A stretch of DNA of 64,000 nt, from the NCBI GenBank assembly GCA_021464415.1, contig CM038468.1, positions 744,001 to 808,000 on the forward strand, given 5' to 3'. The notes under the pieces were generated by a model, which was not told where the DNA came from, did no database searches, and saw only the letters and a list, made by a program, of their open reading frames with translations. Each line of letters starts with the position of its first letter. Position 1 is the first letter of the stretch. Source of the stretch: Lonicera japonica. Lineage: Eukaryota; Streptophyta; Magnoliopsida; Dipsacales; Caprifoliaceae. The translations under genes were made by a program, and so were the position numbers. Below are positions 34,856 to 47,131 of this stretch, in pieces.

Positions 34856-35951
34856 GGGGTTTATTGACTTAACCCCCTGCGCTAATAGCCATATTTGAGA
34901 AAACCCCCCAAAATAATTTTTATTAGACTTAACCCCCTAAAATTTGACGCCGTGAAGAATCTGTCAATTTTTAACTTTTTTGGACCAAAATGCCCCTCCC
35001 CTCCCCTCCATCTTCGTGTTCCCCTTTTCTTCTTCCAAAATGTTTTAATTAAAAGCCCTAATTAAAATCCACTTCCTCATTCTCTCTTTAAAATCAGATT
35101 TCAGTTCTCCTTCTTCTTCTTCTAAAATCAAATTTCATCTTTTTCTTTAGTTATTCTTCTTCCCTAAAAAAGCCTAATGTCCTTCCCTCTCAACCACCTC
35201 ACAACTACTGACAGCACCACCATGATCATCAACTATAGAATCGAAATCAAAATTGGATTCGAAATTGGTCTTCATTTTCATCTTCTTCATCTCCAAAGCT
35301 GGAAATCTCGAACATATACATTATATATACTCACATAAATGTAAAATCCGAACTAAGAAAATCATAGATCTAAGAGGTTGATGATCAAGACTTCAACTTT
35401 TAGGGTTTCGATTTGGCTTCATCAGTTATGCTTGAAATTTTCCCCAAAAATGAAATAAAAAATGAAAGTGAAATAAACAATAGAAAATCGAATTGAAAAG
35501 CAATTATATATCCATACAATCATATATATATATCACGCACATAGGCAAAAATTATGGGTTTTTTCTTTAGGAATCGGCTGTTTGTGTGTGTAAAATGGTG
35601 GTGGTGATGATGATGGCGGAATGGTGGCATAGGAAGAGAGAAAGAGAGAGAGAAAGGTGGATGGTGATGGGGAAAAGAGAGAAAAGCATGGAGGAGGTGT
35701 CGGTCTCGGCCATGGCCAGAGGGGTGGTCAGAGATGATGATTGATTTGTGTGTACATATATATAAATATGTATATGCATGTATATAAATGATTAAAATAA
35801 GAAGAATAAAAGGGGCATTTTGGTCCAAAAAAGTTAAAAATTAACAGATTATTCACGGCGATAGATTTTAGGGGGTAAGTCAAATAAAAATTATTTTGGG
35901 GGGTCTTCTCAAATATGGTTAGTAGCGCAAGGGGTTAAGTCAATAAACCCC
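34856..35951. mobile_element. Mutator-like non-autonomous element, about 140-bp TIRs
   Basis: The 1096-bp element has TIRs starting GGGGTTTATTGACTTAACCC that pair over about 140 bp with roughly ten mismatches. The flanks TATATTCAA (34847-34855) and TATATTTAA (35952-35960) form a 9-bp duplication with one mismatch, the Mutator hallmark. The interior contains CT-rich and simple-sequence tracts and a minus-strand open stretch encoding a His-rich run, which I judge to be low complexity. There is no transposase. Confidence 0.85.
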
Positions 35952-35974
35952 TATATTTAATTTAGAATATTTAG

Positions 35975-36332
35975 GGCTTGTTTGGTTTAGTTTTTGAGTT
36001 AAATTTTTGTAAAATGTGAAAGTATGTTAAAAAGTGAATTTGATTTTTGCTAGAGATTTTTTTAAAAATTCAAAAAAACTCATGAAAAAAACTCAAAAAA
36101 TAGTCACAATGGATATTATTTTGTAGATCTTGATGAGTAGGTTTTAAATATATATTTTTTTATCTAATTCCGATTTTTGGATTTAAAATTATGGTGTTTT
36201 AAAAATTTTATGAAAGAAAAAGTGAAGTGAATTTTAAAGAAAAAGTGAAGTGAATTTTGGAAAGTGTGAAGTAAAATTGACTTTTTGGTAGAAAATTAAG
36301 AACTTTTTTTAAAAAAACAAACCAAAGAGGGG
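35975..36332. mobile_element. MITE, GGCTTGTTTGGTTT ends, family shared with 62238
   Basis: The element starts GGCTTGTTTGGTTT and ends AACCAAAGAGGGG, flanked by TTTAG at 35970-35974 and 36333-36337. Its core (AATAGTCACAATGGAT and the following AAATATATATTTTTT region) is shared with the element at 62238-62627. Superfamily is uncertain. It sits only 14 bp from the Mutator-like TSD. Confidence 0.65.
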
Positions 36333-36337
36333 TTTAG

Positions 36338-38003
36338 AAATTTTTTTGAACTTTTAAAGTACATGTGTATTCAATTAAGATTAAAAAAGTCCGTTAAAAT
36401 ATTACTGTATTCCATTAGGATTTTAAAATATCAATCTAAATCTTGTGGTATTCCAAAGTCTAATGGCTTTGAAAGATTTTAATTATAGATGGATTATGGT
36501 AGATTCTAGGGTCCTTGGTATAAATACGAATTCATTTAGAAATCTTCTCACATACTTAAAGACTTTAGATTTTTCACTCAAAACAGAGATTTCCTCAACA
36601 CTCTCCTCCTCCCTCTCAAAACCTAAGTACTCATTCTCTCTAAAGACGATCATCACACATTAACATAAACCCAGAATACATACATAAAATGACAAATGGG
36701 AGAGTCAATTTCAATACAAATTGTTAGACAAATTAATCCATTATCTAATTCTTAGAAATATTGTCCAAAAAAAAATAATTCTTAGAAACCATCCATGTCA
36801 ATTTCGTGAGAAAAATTATAATTGACAAGTAAATACTAAAAAATAAAAAACAGCACCCACTCACAAAAACCAAATACTAAAAAATAAAAAACACCATCAC
36901 TAAAAGATGAGAAAAACGTTAGTATATAACCCTGAATTTGAACAACGTAGATAGAAAATTCACATTTTATAATGTATCATGGAAAAACGAACATTGGATA
37001 TCTATATTTATACAATACTATTCTTATTCTTGTACAACTGGAAAGAGAAAGCACTTAATTATCATAAAAAAAAAAGAATTGTTTACGATATCAAATTTTT
37101 CACAATATTATTAAATTATTAATAAATACAACTATATTATTTTTATGATAAACAAAACAATAGGTCCACGTGGGTATATAAACCTTGATTTAATATTTTT
37201 AAAATTGTGAATTGAATAAGTTTCCTAAGTTTGTACAAAAATTATAGAGGGTATTGAATGAAAGTTGAAATTTGCCTTAAATTCATCTGAGATTCTCGCC
37301 CTTTACAAACACCTACTCTACTGACTATTCAAACAAACACTTAAATGGTCCCCCCAACCTTATTAAATTATTAATAAATACAATTATCATATTTGTTGAA
37401 AACATTTCTCTTATCGTAAACACTTTTTAAAATAAATTTTTAATTATTAATATTTTTTAAGACTTGTTGAATGAAGGTAAGTATACACACACTTGTTCTA
37501 TTTAAAAAAAGTTAGTTTGTAAAAATTTGTTTAACATCAAGTAATAGATTATTGGAGTATTTTTTAAATAAAGTCTGTTTAATAAGAAGTGAGTGCACTT
37601 ACATAAACTCGGCTCACATAAAAAATTTGTGTTATTAAGCACTCACCTAACATTAAATAATGGAGGAGGGTATTTGTGATAAATAAAAATGTGTTAAAAC
37701 ATATTTTTAATTAAATTTTAAAAAGAGTGTTTATAATACATTTAGGAGGTGTGAGTGTCCAACTTAATTTTCACGTACTTGAATTAATTCTCATTTACAA
37801 TATATAATTGTCGTTAACCAAATATTATTTTAAAAATAATGCTATATTTATTTATAAATCTTATCACATATTTTTATTGAATGAATTAAATAAATTATAC
37901 TTTTATAAAATATAACAAAAATACAACATATTTAATACATTTAATAAAAATAAGTGATAAAATTTATAAATTAAAATATTATTTTCTTTATTTTAATCGT
38001 ATC
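36338..38003. other. AT-rich spacer, nothing recognised
   Basis: The stretch is very AT-rich with small direct duplications (for example around 36830-36900 and between about 37100 and 37365). I see no gene or clear element. Confidence 0.35.
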
Positions 38004-38231
38004 AAAAATTTAGAGTTTTTTTTATGAGTATGCTGATTTTTCAACTTATTTAGTTAAATAGGGGTGTTTTCATCTTATTTGTAAAAATAGGGTGGGTATA
38101 AAAACGCCATTGCATATGGCGTTTTGAGCCAAAAAACGTTAGCTTGACTCCCGTTTTTAAACAAGACGAAAATTGGTGGTCTAAAAATGCTAGAAAGGCT
38201 AGCTATTTTCCGCATAAAATTGCTTATTATT

Positions 38232-38366
38232 ATGGCGATTTTAACCATAAAATCGCCACTCCTACTGGCGTTTTTAAGCAATATTAAAAAAATAAATAAA
38301 TAAAATCGATTTTCATTGTGGCGGTTTTATTCATAAAAACGCCACTCAGGGTGGCGATTTTATGCC
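38232..38366. repeat. Cluster of short palindromes in the MULE subterminal region
   Basis: TGGCGATTTTAACCATAAAATCGCCA-type palindromes occur near 38232-38257 and 38318-38346, and a half copy near 38353. A related GCGATTTTATGCGTAAAATCGC lies in the right end near 40903-40926. They could form hairpins or bind transposase. Confidence 0.55.
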
Positions 38367-38711
38367 AGATATTTTCCTTCCAAACCCTTCTTTCCTTCAT
38401 TTCATTCTTCCGTTTCATTTGTTCCTGCAAAACTTAAGCAGAGCGGCGCTAAGACGAAGGTTAGCTTTCATTTTTCTCTTGTTTAATTTCTTCAAAATCT
38501 TACAAATTTTTTTTGATCTTTCATTATATTCCCAGCTCAAAAAGACTTTAGGTGTTTATATTTGTGATTTAATCCTTCATTTTATAGTTATATTTTAAAT
38601 TTTTGCGTATTGTATATATGTGATTTTATGATATAAATGTGTATAATGTATGTATTTGTGTCTTAGTATATAGATGTGTAGAATATATGTGATTTAATCA
38701 TCCTTTTTATA

Positions 38712-38800
38712 TAATTTATGTATGTGATTTTATGAATAAATGTATGTATGTGATTTTATCATTAAATGTATGTATGTGATTTTATCATTAAATATATGTT
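38712..38800 (+). repeat. 26-bp tandem repeat inside the MULE
   Basis: About three copies of a unit containing ATGTATGTATGTGATTTTAT are present, the last two nearly identical. It lies upstream of the transposase remnant. Confidence 0.65.
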
Positions 38801-39022
38801 TATGTAATTTTATAGTTTATAATTTTTTTTAAGAATTTGTTTCTTAGGGCTTGATAATTAATTTATTCCAACTAATTTTGTTTTCACTATTTTGAAGATT
38901 GTATGTACACATTTGTCTTTATTATAATTAAATTATATTTTTTTAAAAAATGTTTATTATTTTAAATAAACGATTTATTATCAGTTGGTGATAAGTTAAA
39001 TTTATTGTGTTAAAGGTGAGTT

Positions 39023-40069
39023 ATGGCAACAAGACAAGTATTTGTGCTTCTATATTGGGGCGGTAATATTATTAACGGAGAAAATGGATGGAGTTATGAT
39101 ATACAGCATAGAAGAGGTATTATGTTAAGTCAATATAGTACTTACTCAGAATTAGTACAAAATATATATTCTGCAATGGATATTAACCGATCGCCGTCCA
39201 CCTTGAAGATTGTATGCAAATGTCCAATGTTTGTAACCCCAAATACCTGCAACTACTTCCTTCATGAAATTAACGATGACGAAAGTTTATAATTTGCAAT
39301 AGGTACCATTTTCAATGCTCCATTTGTCAATGTAATTGAAATGTATGTAGAGAAAATTGAGCTGAATTATGATGCGCTCCCAATTGGGCAAAATATTTCA
39401 TTGTCTGGGTTGTACAACTCACCACAATCGCCACAATGCATCCTTATTTCGAACTTGCCTTCCAGTTCGCGAAGTAACAGGAAAAATTGTAATTCATCTC
39501 AATCCATCCTCGAACTCATGTATGAGTGTGGATATGGTATAGAGTATGACGAGGCCACTGATGAGGACACCGATTGGGGGTCAGAATCTGACAGTCTAAT
39601 AGAAGACAGCGACTCTGAAAGTGAGGAATGCAAAAAATCGAACCAGATTGAGGAGGTTGCGGAAGATATACCGGCATTCTACACAAATTTTAATGTTACG
39701 TATGTGGACCAGGAGGTGATAATGAATGAGCATTTGGTTGATGAAAATGAATTGCGGAAGGGGCTCACTTACGATACTAAAGATAAGTTGAAGATTGTTG
39801 TGAAACAGTTTGCAATTAAGAATTCAAATAAATTTATTGTTGAGGAATTAAAGGCAGATACATGGGCAATTAAATGTAAATCATATGAAAAGGGGTGTAA
39901 ATGGCGGCTTCGTGCTTATGGCATCCTTGGTGGACCAAAAAATGTATCACCAACAGTGATATCACCCAAACAATATAAAAAGAGGTCCAGCAAGGCATCT
40001 TTTTCCTGTTCTTCCCAAAAATTTTCAATTGTTTTGGCAGCAGTATCATTTATATTCTCAATAAAATGA
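39023..40069 (+). pseudogene. MuDR-family transposase, N-terminal fragment, broken
   Basis: The frame starts MATRQVFVLLYWGGNIINGE, the common start of plant MuDR-type transposases. It is cut by one TAA at 39290-39292 and continues in the same frame. An acidic linker follows (ATDEDTDWGSESDSLIEDSD). The MuDR DNA-binding-associated domain spans roughly 39750-39925, with VKQFAIKNSNKFIVEELKAD and AIKCKSYEKGCKWRLRA. After WRLRA the expected homology stops abruptly at about 39925 and unrelated sequence runs to the stop at 40069. No DDE domain is present. Confidence 0.85.
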
Positions 40070-41324
40070 GAATTCATTTTTATTAGAAGATGCAAAGAAG
40101 CTTATTATTAAGGCCATGAATATTTCCTGGGGGTATAAATATTAGACAACATCCCCAAGAATCTTTTGTACACTATGTTTCTTCTTGTAATTTAGCATTT
40201 CAGTATGTATATGAATCACAATAATACAATTGGTATTCCTTCTTTTTTTAATCAAATATTATACATCCGAGATTTTTAACTTTATTGTTAATCAGGATAC
40301 TAGGGGAATACATAAGTATATATGGGTAAAAATCTGTGACCAACAGAAAACCCAACAGATGCTTGTTGAAATTCAATCCATCTCGATGCCCCACTGAGAT
40401 GCTTGTTGAAATTCACAACCAACAAAAGCCCCACAAACAAACACACACTAGCCCCACAAACAAACCCACACAAGCCCCACAAACCGCATTCAAATCTAGC
40501 AAACCCACAAATTTAACCCCACAAATCCCATTCAAATCGACCAAACTTTTAACCCCACAAACATCATGCAAAATCCATATATATACCATCATAAATACTT
40601 GGTAAAAAATAAATTATGGCTCATATTACGTACCTCCTTCAGTTGATTGGGAAAGTAGCGTTGCCAGTAACACAGAAAACTAGTTCGGAGCTGAAGCAAT
40701 GCACGTCGGAGCTGAAGCACGTTGGAGTTCAAAGTAGGAGCTCAATCCAGCGGTGATAGGAATGAAGAGGGAGAGAGCCGTGCAGTGAGCGATAGGGAAG
40801 ATGGAAATGGTGAGTTGCTGTTTTGAAATTATCCCATTTTGGAATGAGCTACGCAGTGTCGGTTTTAGGATTTTCTAAAAACAATAAAAACGCTGAAGAG
40901 GAAAGCGATTTTATGCGTAAAATCGCCAGCCTTTATGGCGTTTTTAGACCACCAATTTTCGTCTTGCTTAAAAAACAGAAGTCAAGCTAACGTTTTTTGG
41001 CTCAAAATTGCCATACACAATGACGTTTTTATACCCACCCCATTTTCACAAATAAAATAAAAACACCCCTATTTATTTAAATAAATTAAAAAATCAGCAT
41101 ATTCATCAAAAAAACTCAAAAATTTAACTTCAAAATACCGAGTCGACGTTAAAATTATTTTATTGATAGTCTGACAGGTTTAGTTGTCACTTCCACATTC
41201 ATTCATTCAAAAATCGTACTACCCATGAAACACCACTTCCTCTTTCTCTCTCTCTCTCTCTAAAATACCCCTCTTCCTCTCTCTCTCTCTCTCTAAAAAT
41301 TCCTTCTCTCTCAATCAATCAACA

Positions 41325-44300
41325 ATGGCTTCCTCCTCCAAACGACCCAAACTGGAAAACCACAACAATTCCTCTTCACCGCCACCAATTCCACCACCCA
41401 TATTCCCCACCACCAGAAACCCTAACCCGAATTTCACCACCACCAGTCAAAGCACAAACACAAACCCTAACCCTAATTCTACTACTATTGTTCCATCTCA
41501 AGAGGACATTTATCTCTCAAATTCCACTCACCTTACTCGCCGAGAAGTCCTGAATAGGCGCTCACACAACCACAAGGAGCTAGTGAAGATCTACAGAGAC
41601 CAATACTGGTTCTTCATGGAGGAACTTAGGGTTTTGTACAGGGACTACGTTTGGAAGTACGGTAATAGTCCTTTCGTTCAAGACAATGAGGAGAGAGAGA
41701 GGGCGAATAATGCCGCTAGAGAGGTGATCGGAGGGGATGGTATTGTTGAAGGTAGCGATGAGACTAATTCAAACCCTAACCCTAACCCGAACAATCTGCT
41801 CTGTGCTTTTTATGGATGCAAGCTTAAGGCTATGGCTCTCACTAGCTTCTGTCAGCTTCATATTCTCTCCGATTCCAAGCAGTTGCTCTATAAGCCTTGC
41901 GACTATGTCATCAAAAGGTATTTTTTTTTCGCTTTGTTAATTGAATTGAATTGATGATTAATCGTTTTTTGATTGAACTGGATTGCCTGAATGATTTTTC
42001 AATTATCCTGTTGTAATTCAGAGTTTTGATATTTCTTTTTACATTGATTTAATTTGAATTAGTATGGTTGGTATTTGATGATGCAGATCAGAAATTTAGC
42101 ATTTTATTATTTAACTTCGTTTAATAAGATATAAGATACTAATAATTATTATATTTGCTTTCCTGTTGATTAAGTGCATGTGGATGATGAATTGAGTGAG
42201 TTGATGATGAATCATTCTTCACTCTACGCTTCCTTCCTTACTTTTTAATTTAATTGATGATGAATCATTCTTCAATTTTACTGGATTACCTTATTGATTT
42301 ACATTAACGGATGCTTGATATTTCAATTACTGATTCCCCCCCCCCCCTTATTCTTTTTAGAGTGGTTTCATAATTGTGTAATTTGGTTTTACCATCAATT
42401 TGCTTTGAATTGATATGTTTGGTATTTGATGATGCAGATAAAAAATATAGTATTTTACTAAGTTTAGTTTAGTAAGATAGTGAATACATTTGGTTTCCTA
42501 GTGGATAAGTATGTGGTTTCCTTTAGTATAAATAGGTATAGCTACTCAGGCTTTGATGTATTGAGTAAGATTTTTCTCTTTGCTATTGTTCCTTGTGTTC
42601 ATTTGGAATCGAAAATTTAATGTATTTTCCTATTTAGTTGAGCATTATTAGAATCAACAAGGTAATAGAATTTTTGCTTGCTCTTCCATTTTCGATTAGA
42701 ATCAACAAAAACCATACATGCATTTTGAGCGATTTCCCTTGAAATTGTCTGCGGAGCCATCCCAATTTGCATTAGTTCTAATTTCTTTGTGATTTCTTTA
42801 ATTCTTGTGCAACCTATAGCGTGTGGTTGCTTGTCAGAAGCATGATTTACATCACTTGATAGCAAGGCTCGTCATGTTCTGGTATATATTGAACGTGCGT
42901 TCTTTTACTTTAGATAAGGATTGCCATGTTTTAGTGGAGGAAACTGAAATGATGACACCAACAAGGGCAATTTCCAGAGGATGAGGGCTATTGATGGATA
43001 TGCGGAGCAAGGGTTAAGAGTTGGGAAAATCTGATCCTAATATTTTACTGAGACCTAACAGCCAATCATCTAATAATCCATTGAGGGAAACTGAGGGAAT
43101 AAGGTACTGGAGAGGATCTGGACCCATATATATATTAATAAAAACTAAAATAAAATTTCCACATACATCGAAATGCATTAGCTGATCAAGTACTTGGAGA
43201 AAATTGATAGTCATACGATTTTATTAAAGACTACATTTTTACCCCCTAAACATGTTGGAGGGTGTCAGAAGAGGAGTGTGAGGGTTTGACATGTGTTGGA
43301 CGAGAAATTATTGAGTACAGCCTTTATTCCATGTCATTAATGACACGGCATAACTACCCAATACAAATACTCCCATCTGCCAACTGGAATCCTACTGTCA
43401 TTAATAACACTAACTATGCTTCAACAGTAATTCTAATGGCGTCAACCTTTTCTCTATCCTCTGAAATCAAATAGATGCCTTAATTGCAAAAATAAATCAT
43501 TGAAGGTGGAAAGATGGAGATGAGGTAACGAGAGTGGATTTGTAGCAAAAGGCAATCGGAAAGGTGGACAATCTATCATTCCAATAGTGTTGCCGGAAAA
43601 AAGGGCAAGCAAAAGATATGATCGTAGGAACTAGGAAGTAAATTGAAACCCAGTTATATATAACTTTAAGAAAAGCAGCTTTGAATTTTGATTGATATCA
43701 TATATATACGAAATACAATTATACAAACAATCAATTTTGGTGGCAACGGATGTGATCAATATGTTTTATATATATAAAATGTGTTTGTAATTGTTAAATG
43801 CATCAAACGATCTTTACTTCCAATTCTTAAGAAACATACGAGGGTAGAAATTATAGCTGTAAAATGAGGAGACAAAGAACAAAAGTTATTAGGGGTTTTT
43901 GATTTCCATTGCTCATGGATTCTTTGTGAGATGGAGTGAGAAATGATAAACTTTACTTGAATGTCGTCAACAAATGACTGCAAAAAAGCAGCAGTGAGAT
44001 GGTGCAATACATGAATATGATTTTAGCAAACAGATGTCAGAATTTTATTGGGCGGTTATACTATGCCGTCAATATGACATGGTATTATGGTTGTATTCAA
44101 TAATTTCTCGTGTTGGACATAGCACTTGAGCCCTTGGAGAGTGTTGAATTTGACTATAACATATTGCCCAATTAAAGCTGGGTAGTCACTTGCTCATTTA
44201 CAAATGCATGCGTAGTTTAAGGATCACCCCTGCAAGTCCGAGGAATGTATATCATGTGCTGCTTTGATTTTAATGTTGATTGTAGCAGATGAATCTTTTG

Positions 44301-45598
44301 AGGATTCCTTAACAGTAATTTTTTTTTTTTTTTAGGTTTTTATGTGATTTTGTAGGCAAGTCTGTATAAACTCTAGGAGGATCCCATTATCCTCTCTTGC
44401 TTTATCCTGGTTTTTATTTGTAGAATTTATTTTCTCAGAAACAAACAAATAGATATGTTGTTAACATTTAACACGAGCATATTTAGTTCACAAGTGTTAC
44501 TGGTGATAGTCCTGTTCAATGTGAAATGGTTAAGTTTGTTTCTCTTTATTTAAAATTTGAAGTTGGTAGCTGTGGATTTTCTCCCTGTACTAAGTATGAT
44601 ATATCATTGAAGCCTATAGTTTTATTTGTGTCAGTAATTCAAAACAAAACCTTAAAGGGCATATGAGTTAGTTCTTTAGAATCTAGCCTCGCAATGCCCA
44701 GCAGCAGAGGGTATCATTAGGAAAATTAATCAAGCCACTGAGGGAGGGGTGCTAGGCGACCTTCAACATACATAAGCTTGAACAAATAAGCAAACGAAAA
44801 GAGCTAAAGACCTGCATTTTCAACATTTAAAAAATCGAACTAGCTAAAAGGCCTTAGTTTATGGGATTACTGATGCTTATGCTGGATTTAATATATATTG
44901 TTCAGATATCTAGTCAAATAGTAATTGCCATCAATCCGTTGTGCTTCAAGATATAAAGAAAATAATATATTACTAAACGACTGAGAGTTTCCAAGTAAAA
45001 GAAATCACAACCGTAACACTCCTGCTGCAAACGTTAAAATAAATTTCTGCCATCCAATATGGAAGAATTTCTAAATAGACAGTGTTTAAGCTAATTTAGA
45101 TGCAGGGTTTTCAATATTACCAGGTCTTTTGAGTTCTTAAGATGTCAATACCCAAACTATTTATAACAATCCTTTACGTTCAGCTATTGTCACCTTTGTT
45201 TTCCTGAATGTAAGTTCAATGTGGAAGGAGACTTACATTTATTTTGTATTGTATTTTTTATTCTCTTGTGAACGGATACTGGAAATTTCTGTTAAAAGGG
45301 TCATTTCTAATGAACCCTTGGTTTTCTATGTAGTGCACAGGCGGGACCCATTACCTGCGGGAAGCCCATACTGCGATCAACCGTTCCTTCCCTCTGCAAC
45401 GTTCACCTTCAGAAGGCTCAGCAATATGTAAACCGGGCCTTGAAGAAGGCAGGTCTTAATGCCTCCTCGTCAAGTAAGCTTGCTCCGAAATTCCATGTGG
45501 TGGTGGCAGAATATGTCCGTGAAATTCAAGGGAAACGAAAGTCTGCATTGAGGGCAAATGGAAACAAGGTTGTGGCTAAGCATGAACGTGCTAGCTGA
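41325..45598 (+). CDS. C3Hc3H-type zinc-finger protein, INO80 complex subunit D / NSL2-like (two exons)
   Basis: Exons are 41325-41917 and 45334-45598 (TGA), joined in phase by a 3416-bp GT-AG intron. The product has 285 residues. The N-terminus is Pro/Asn/Ser/Thr-rich with NPNPN repeats. Residues about 55-110 are helical (LTRREVLNRRSHNHKELVKI, YRDQYWFFMEELRVLYRDYV). The conserved part has CAFYGCKLKAMALTSFCQLH before the intron and ITCGKPILRSTVPSLCNVHL after it. These are the paired Cys/His blocks of the C3Hc3H potential DNA-binding domain found in INO80D and KAT8-NSL subunit 2, which act in chromatin complexes. A basic C-terminus (REIQGKRKSALRANGNK) follows. Role in a specific complex is inferred from the domain only. 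The 5' leader has CT microsatellites. Confidence 0.88.
43302..44109. mobile_element. Mutator-like MITE in the intron of the C3Hc3H gene; TSD GTGTTGGAC
   Basis: The 808-bp element is flanked by the exact 9-bp duplication GTGTTGGAC (43293-43301 and 44110-44118). TIRs begin GAGAAATTATTGAGTACAGC and pair imperfectly for about 65-70 bp. No transposase is seen. Confidence 0.88.
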
Positions 45599-46840
45599 GA
45601 GCTTCCTGAAAATAAATATTTTAGATTTGATTTAAAAATACGAGCCAAGAAGATTTAAGTGATTAAAAGACCAGACGTGAGAACTTTCCTGATGAACGAA
45701 GCAATAAGTGAAACTGACTGGAAGAGGGTACTAATGCCTCGGAAGATAGTTTGGGCTTAATAAGGTACTAAATGAGTCTCTTACTTTTATGATTTGGCTA
45801 TCCATATGGTGAGTATGTTCTGCTTGTCATAAATTGTTACTCTTTTATGTATCAACTCTTTTCAGAAAAGTTTCAGTTTTGGTTCACTGTTTTGCAACAG
45901 ATCCTAAAATGATTTTGGATTTCTTTTTGTTAGTTCGCCTGATCTATAGAACCTGCTTCTTATTCTTTTAAAGAAGTAGAAAGGAAGCTATTGGTTACCA
46001 GAAGGTAGAAGAGTTTTGGATACCGATGACCAAAGGCTGTTACTAGTCAAAAGAAAAGAAGACTTGAAAATGTGAAATTATCGACGTAGAAAATTATTAG
46101 ATAGGAAAGGTAGGAAATGAAGGCACCAATATGATTTATAGACCCTTACCACAACAAGTAGATAAGTATCAAAGCCGTACCTCAATTTTTGGTCTACTGT
46201 CAATACACTAGTGTGTATATCATGATACTACTATGAATAGTGTGCATTAAAGGAAGCTGTGAGACTTAATTTGAGATGGAGGAAGTAATGATTTGGGAAA
46301 GCTTTTTGTGTTTGGTACACTGTGTATCGTTTGTTGTCTTTCGTTTGTTTGTGCGCATTCTTCTAGTCTGTGACTAAATCTCTACCCTCAAATTTCTGCA
46401 TTGGTGCACAATGAATAAAATTGGTGTTCTGTTTTTTGAAAGTTATTGCACGATCAGTTTGAATTTCCCATAATTTCATTATCCTCATCTGCTGCTTCTC
46501 GTTTTTAATGAATTTTGTTCTTCCAAAATTCATTTTTATTAGGTGATGGTGGGTGGAGGCAAGGTAAAAAGAGATGGAACCAGTTTGATCATTTTTTTAC
46601 AATTGATGATATATATATATATATATATATCAGAGGGTGGTGGTGCCTATTTGCCTGTCTAGTAAGAGAACCAATCAACCATCTATCTTCAACTTTCTGC
46701 TGCCTGCTAAATCCCTGAGCTGCTGGAAATGTTTTCTTCAGTTCGTATGCTATGTTGAAACCAATGTGATAAATTGAGGCTTTGCACTTGCAAAATGAAA
46801 AAAAAAAATAGAAATTGTAAATGAGACGGATATTGAACTC
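45599..46840 (+). other. 3' flank of the C3Hc3H gene
   Basis: Probable 3' UTR and spacer with a TA microsatellite near 46608-46630. No gene is recognised. Confidence 0.4.
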
Positions 46841-46843
46841 TTA

Positions 46844-47128
46844 GGCTCCGTTTGATTGCAAAGATGGAAAAGGAAAATAAATTTAGTTGGTTTGTGTGAA
46901 AAGATAGAAAATAAGGTGAGAGATATTAATCATTTTATGAGTATATATCCTCCATCCTTCAATGTTTTTGGTGGAAAATTTTTACTCACCACCAAGTAAA
47001 GAAAAATTATTCATGGAAAAACTTAAAAATCAAGAGGATATCACATCTATCACTTAACTTATTTTCCGTCTTTTCACCAAAACTAACTCAATTTATTTTC
47101 CTTTTCCACCTTGCAATCAAACGGAGCC
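46844..47128. mobile_element. Tourist-like MITE with long TIRs, TSD TTA
   Basis: The 285-bp element starts GGCTCCGTTTGATTGCAA and ends TTGCAATCAAACGGAGCC. It is flanked by TTA at 46841-46843 and 47129-47131. Complementarity extends well past the terminal 18 bases into the AT-rich interior, for roughly 75 bp with mismatches, so it can fold into a long hairpin. Confidence 0.85.
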
Positions 47129-47131
47129 TTA

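Larger units (their letters stand above)
38013..41117 (+). mobile_element. Mutator-like element with truncated MuDR transposase; TSD AAAAATTTA
   Basis: The 3105-bp element is flanked by the exact 9-bp duplication AAAAATTTA (38004-38012 and 41118-41126). TIRs start GAGTTTTTTT and pair for about 210 bp (to roughly 38225 and from about 40905). Each TIR includes GCCAAAAAACGTTAGCTTGA. The interior has an N-terminal MuDR transposase fragment, a tandem repeat, and C-rich and A-rich tracts. The catalytic MULE domain and SWIM zinc finger are missing, so this is a deletion derivative. Confidence 0.92.

Noticed and set aside
35520..35828. Minus-strand His-rich open frame inside the Mutator-like element
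   Set aside because: Made of TATA, CT and CCACCAT simple repeats; low complexity, not a plausible protein.
42617..42865. Minus-strand open frame in the intron of the C3Hc3H gene
   Set aside because: No recognised motif and no supporting structure; treated as intronic sequence.
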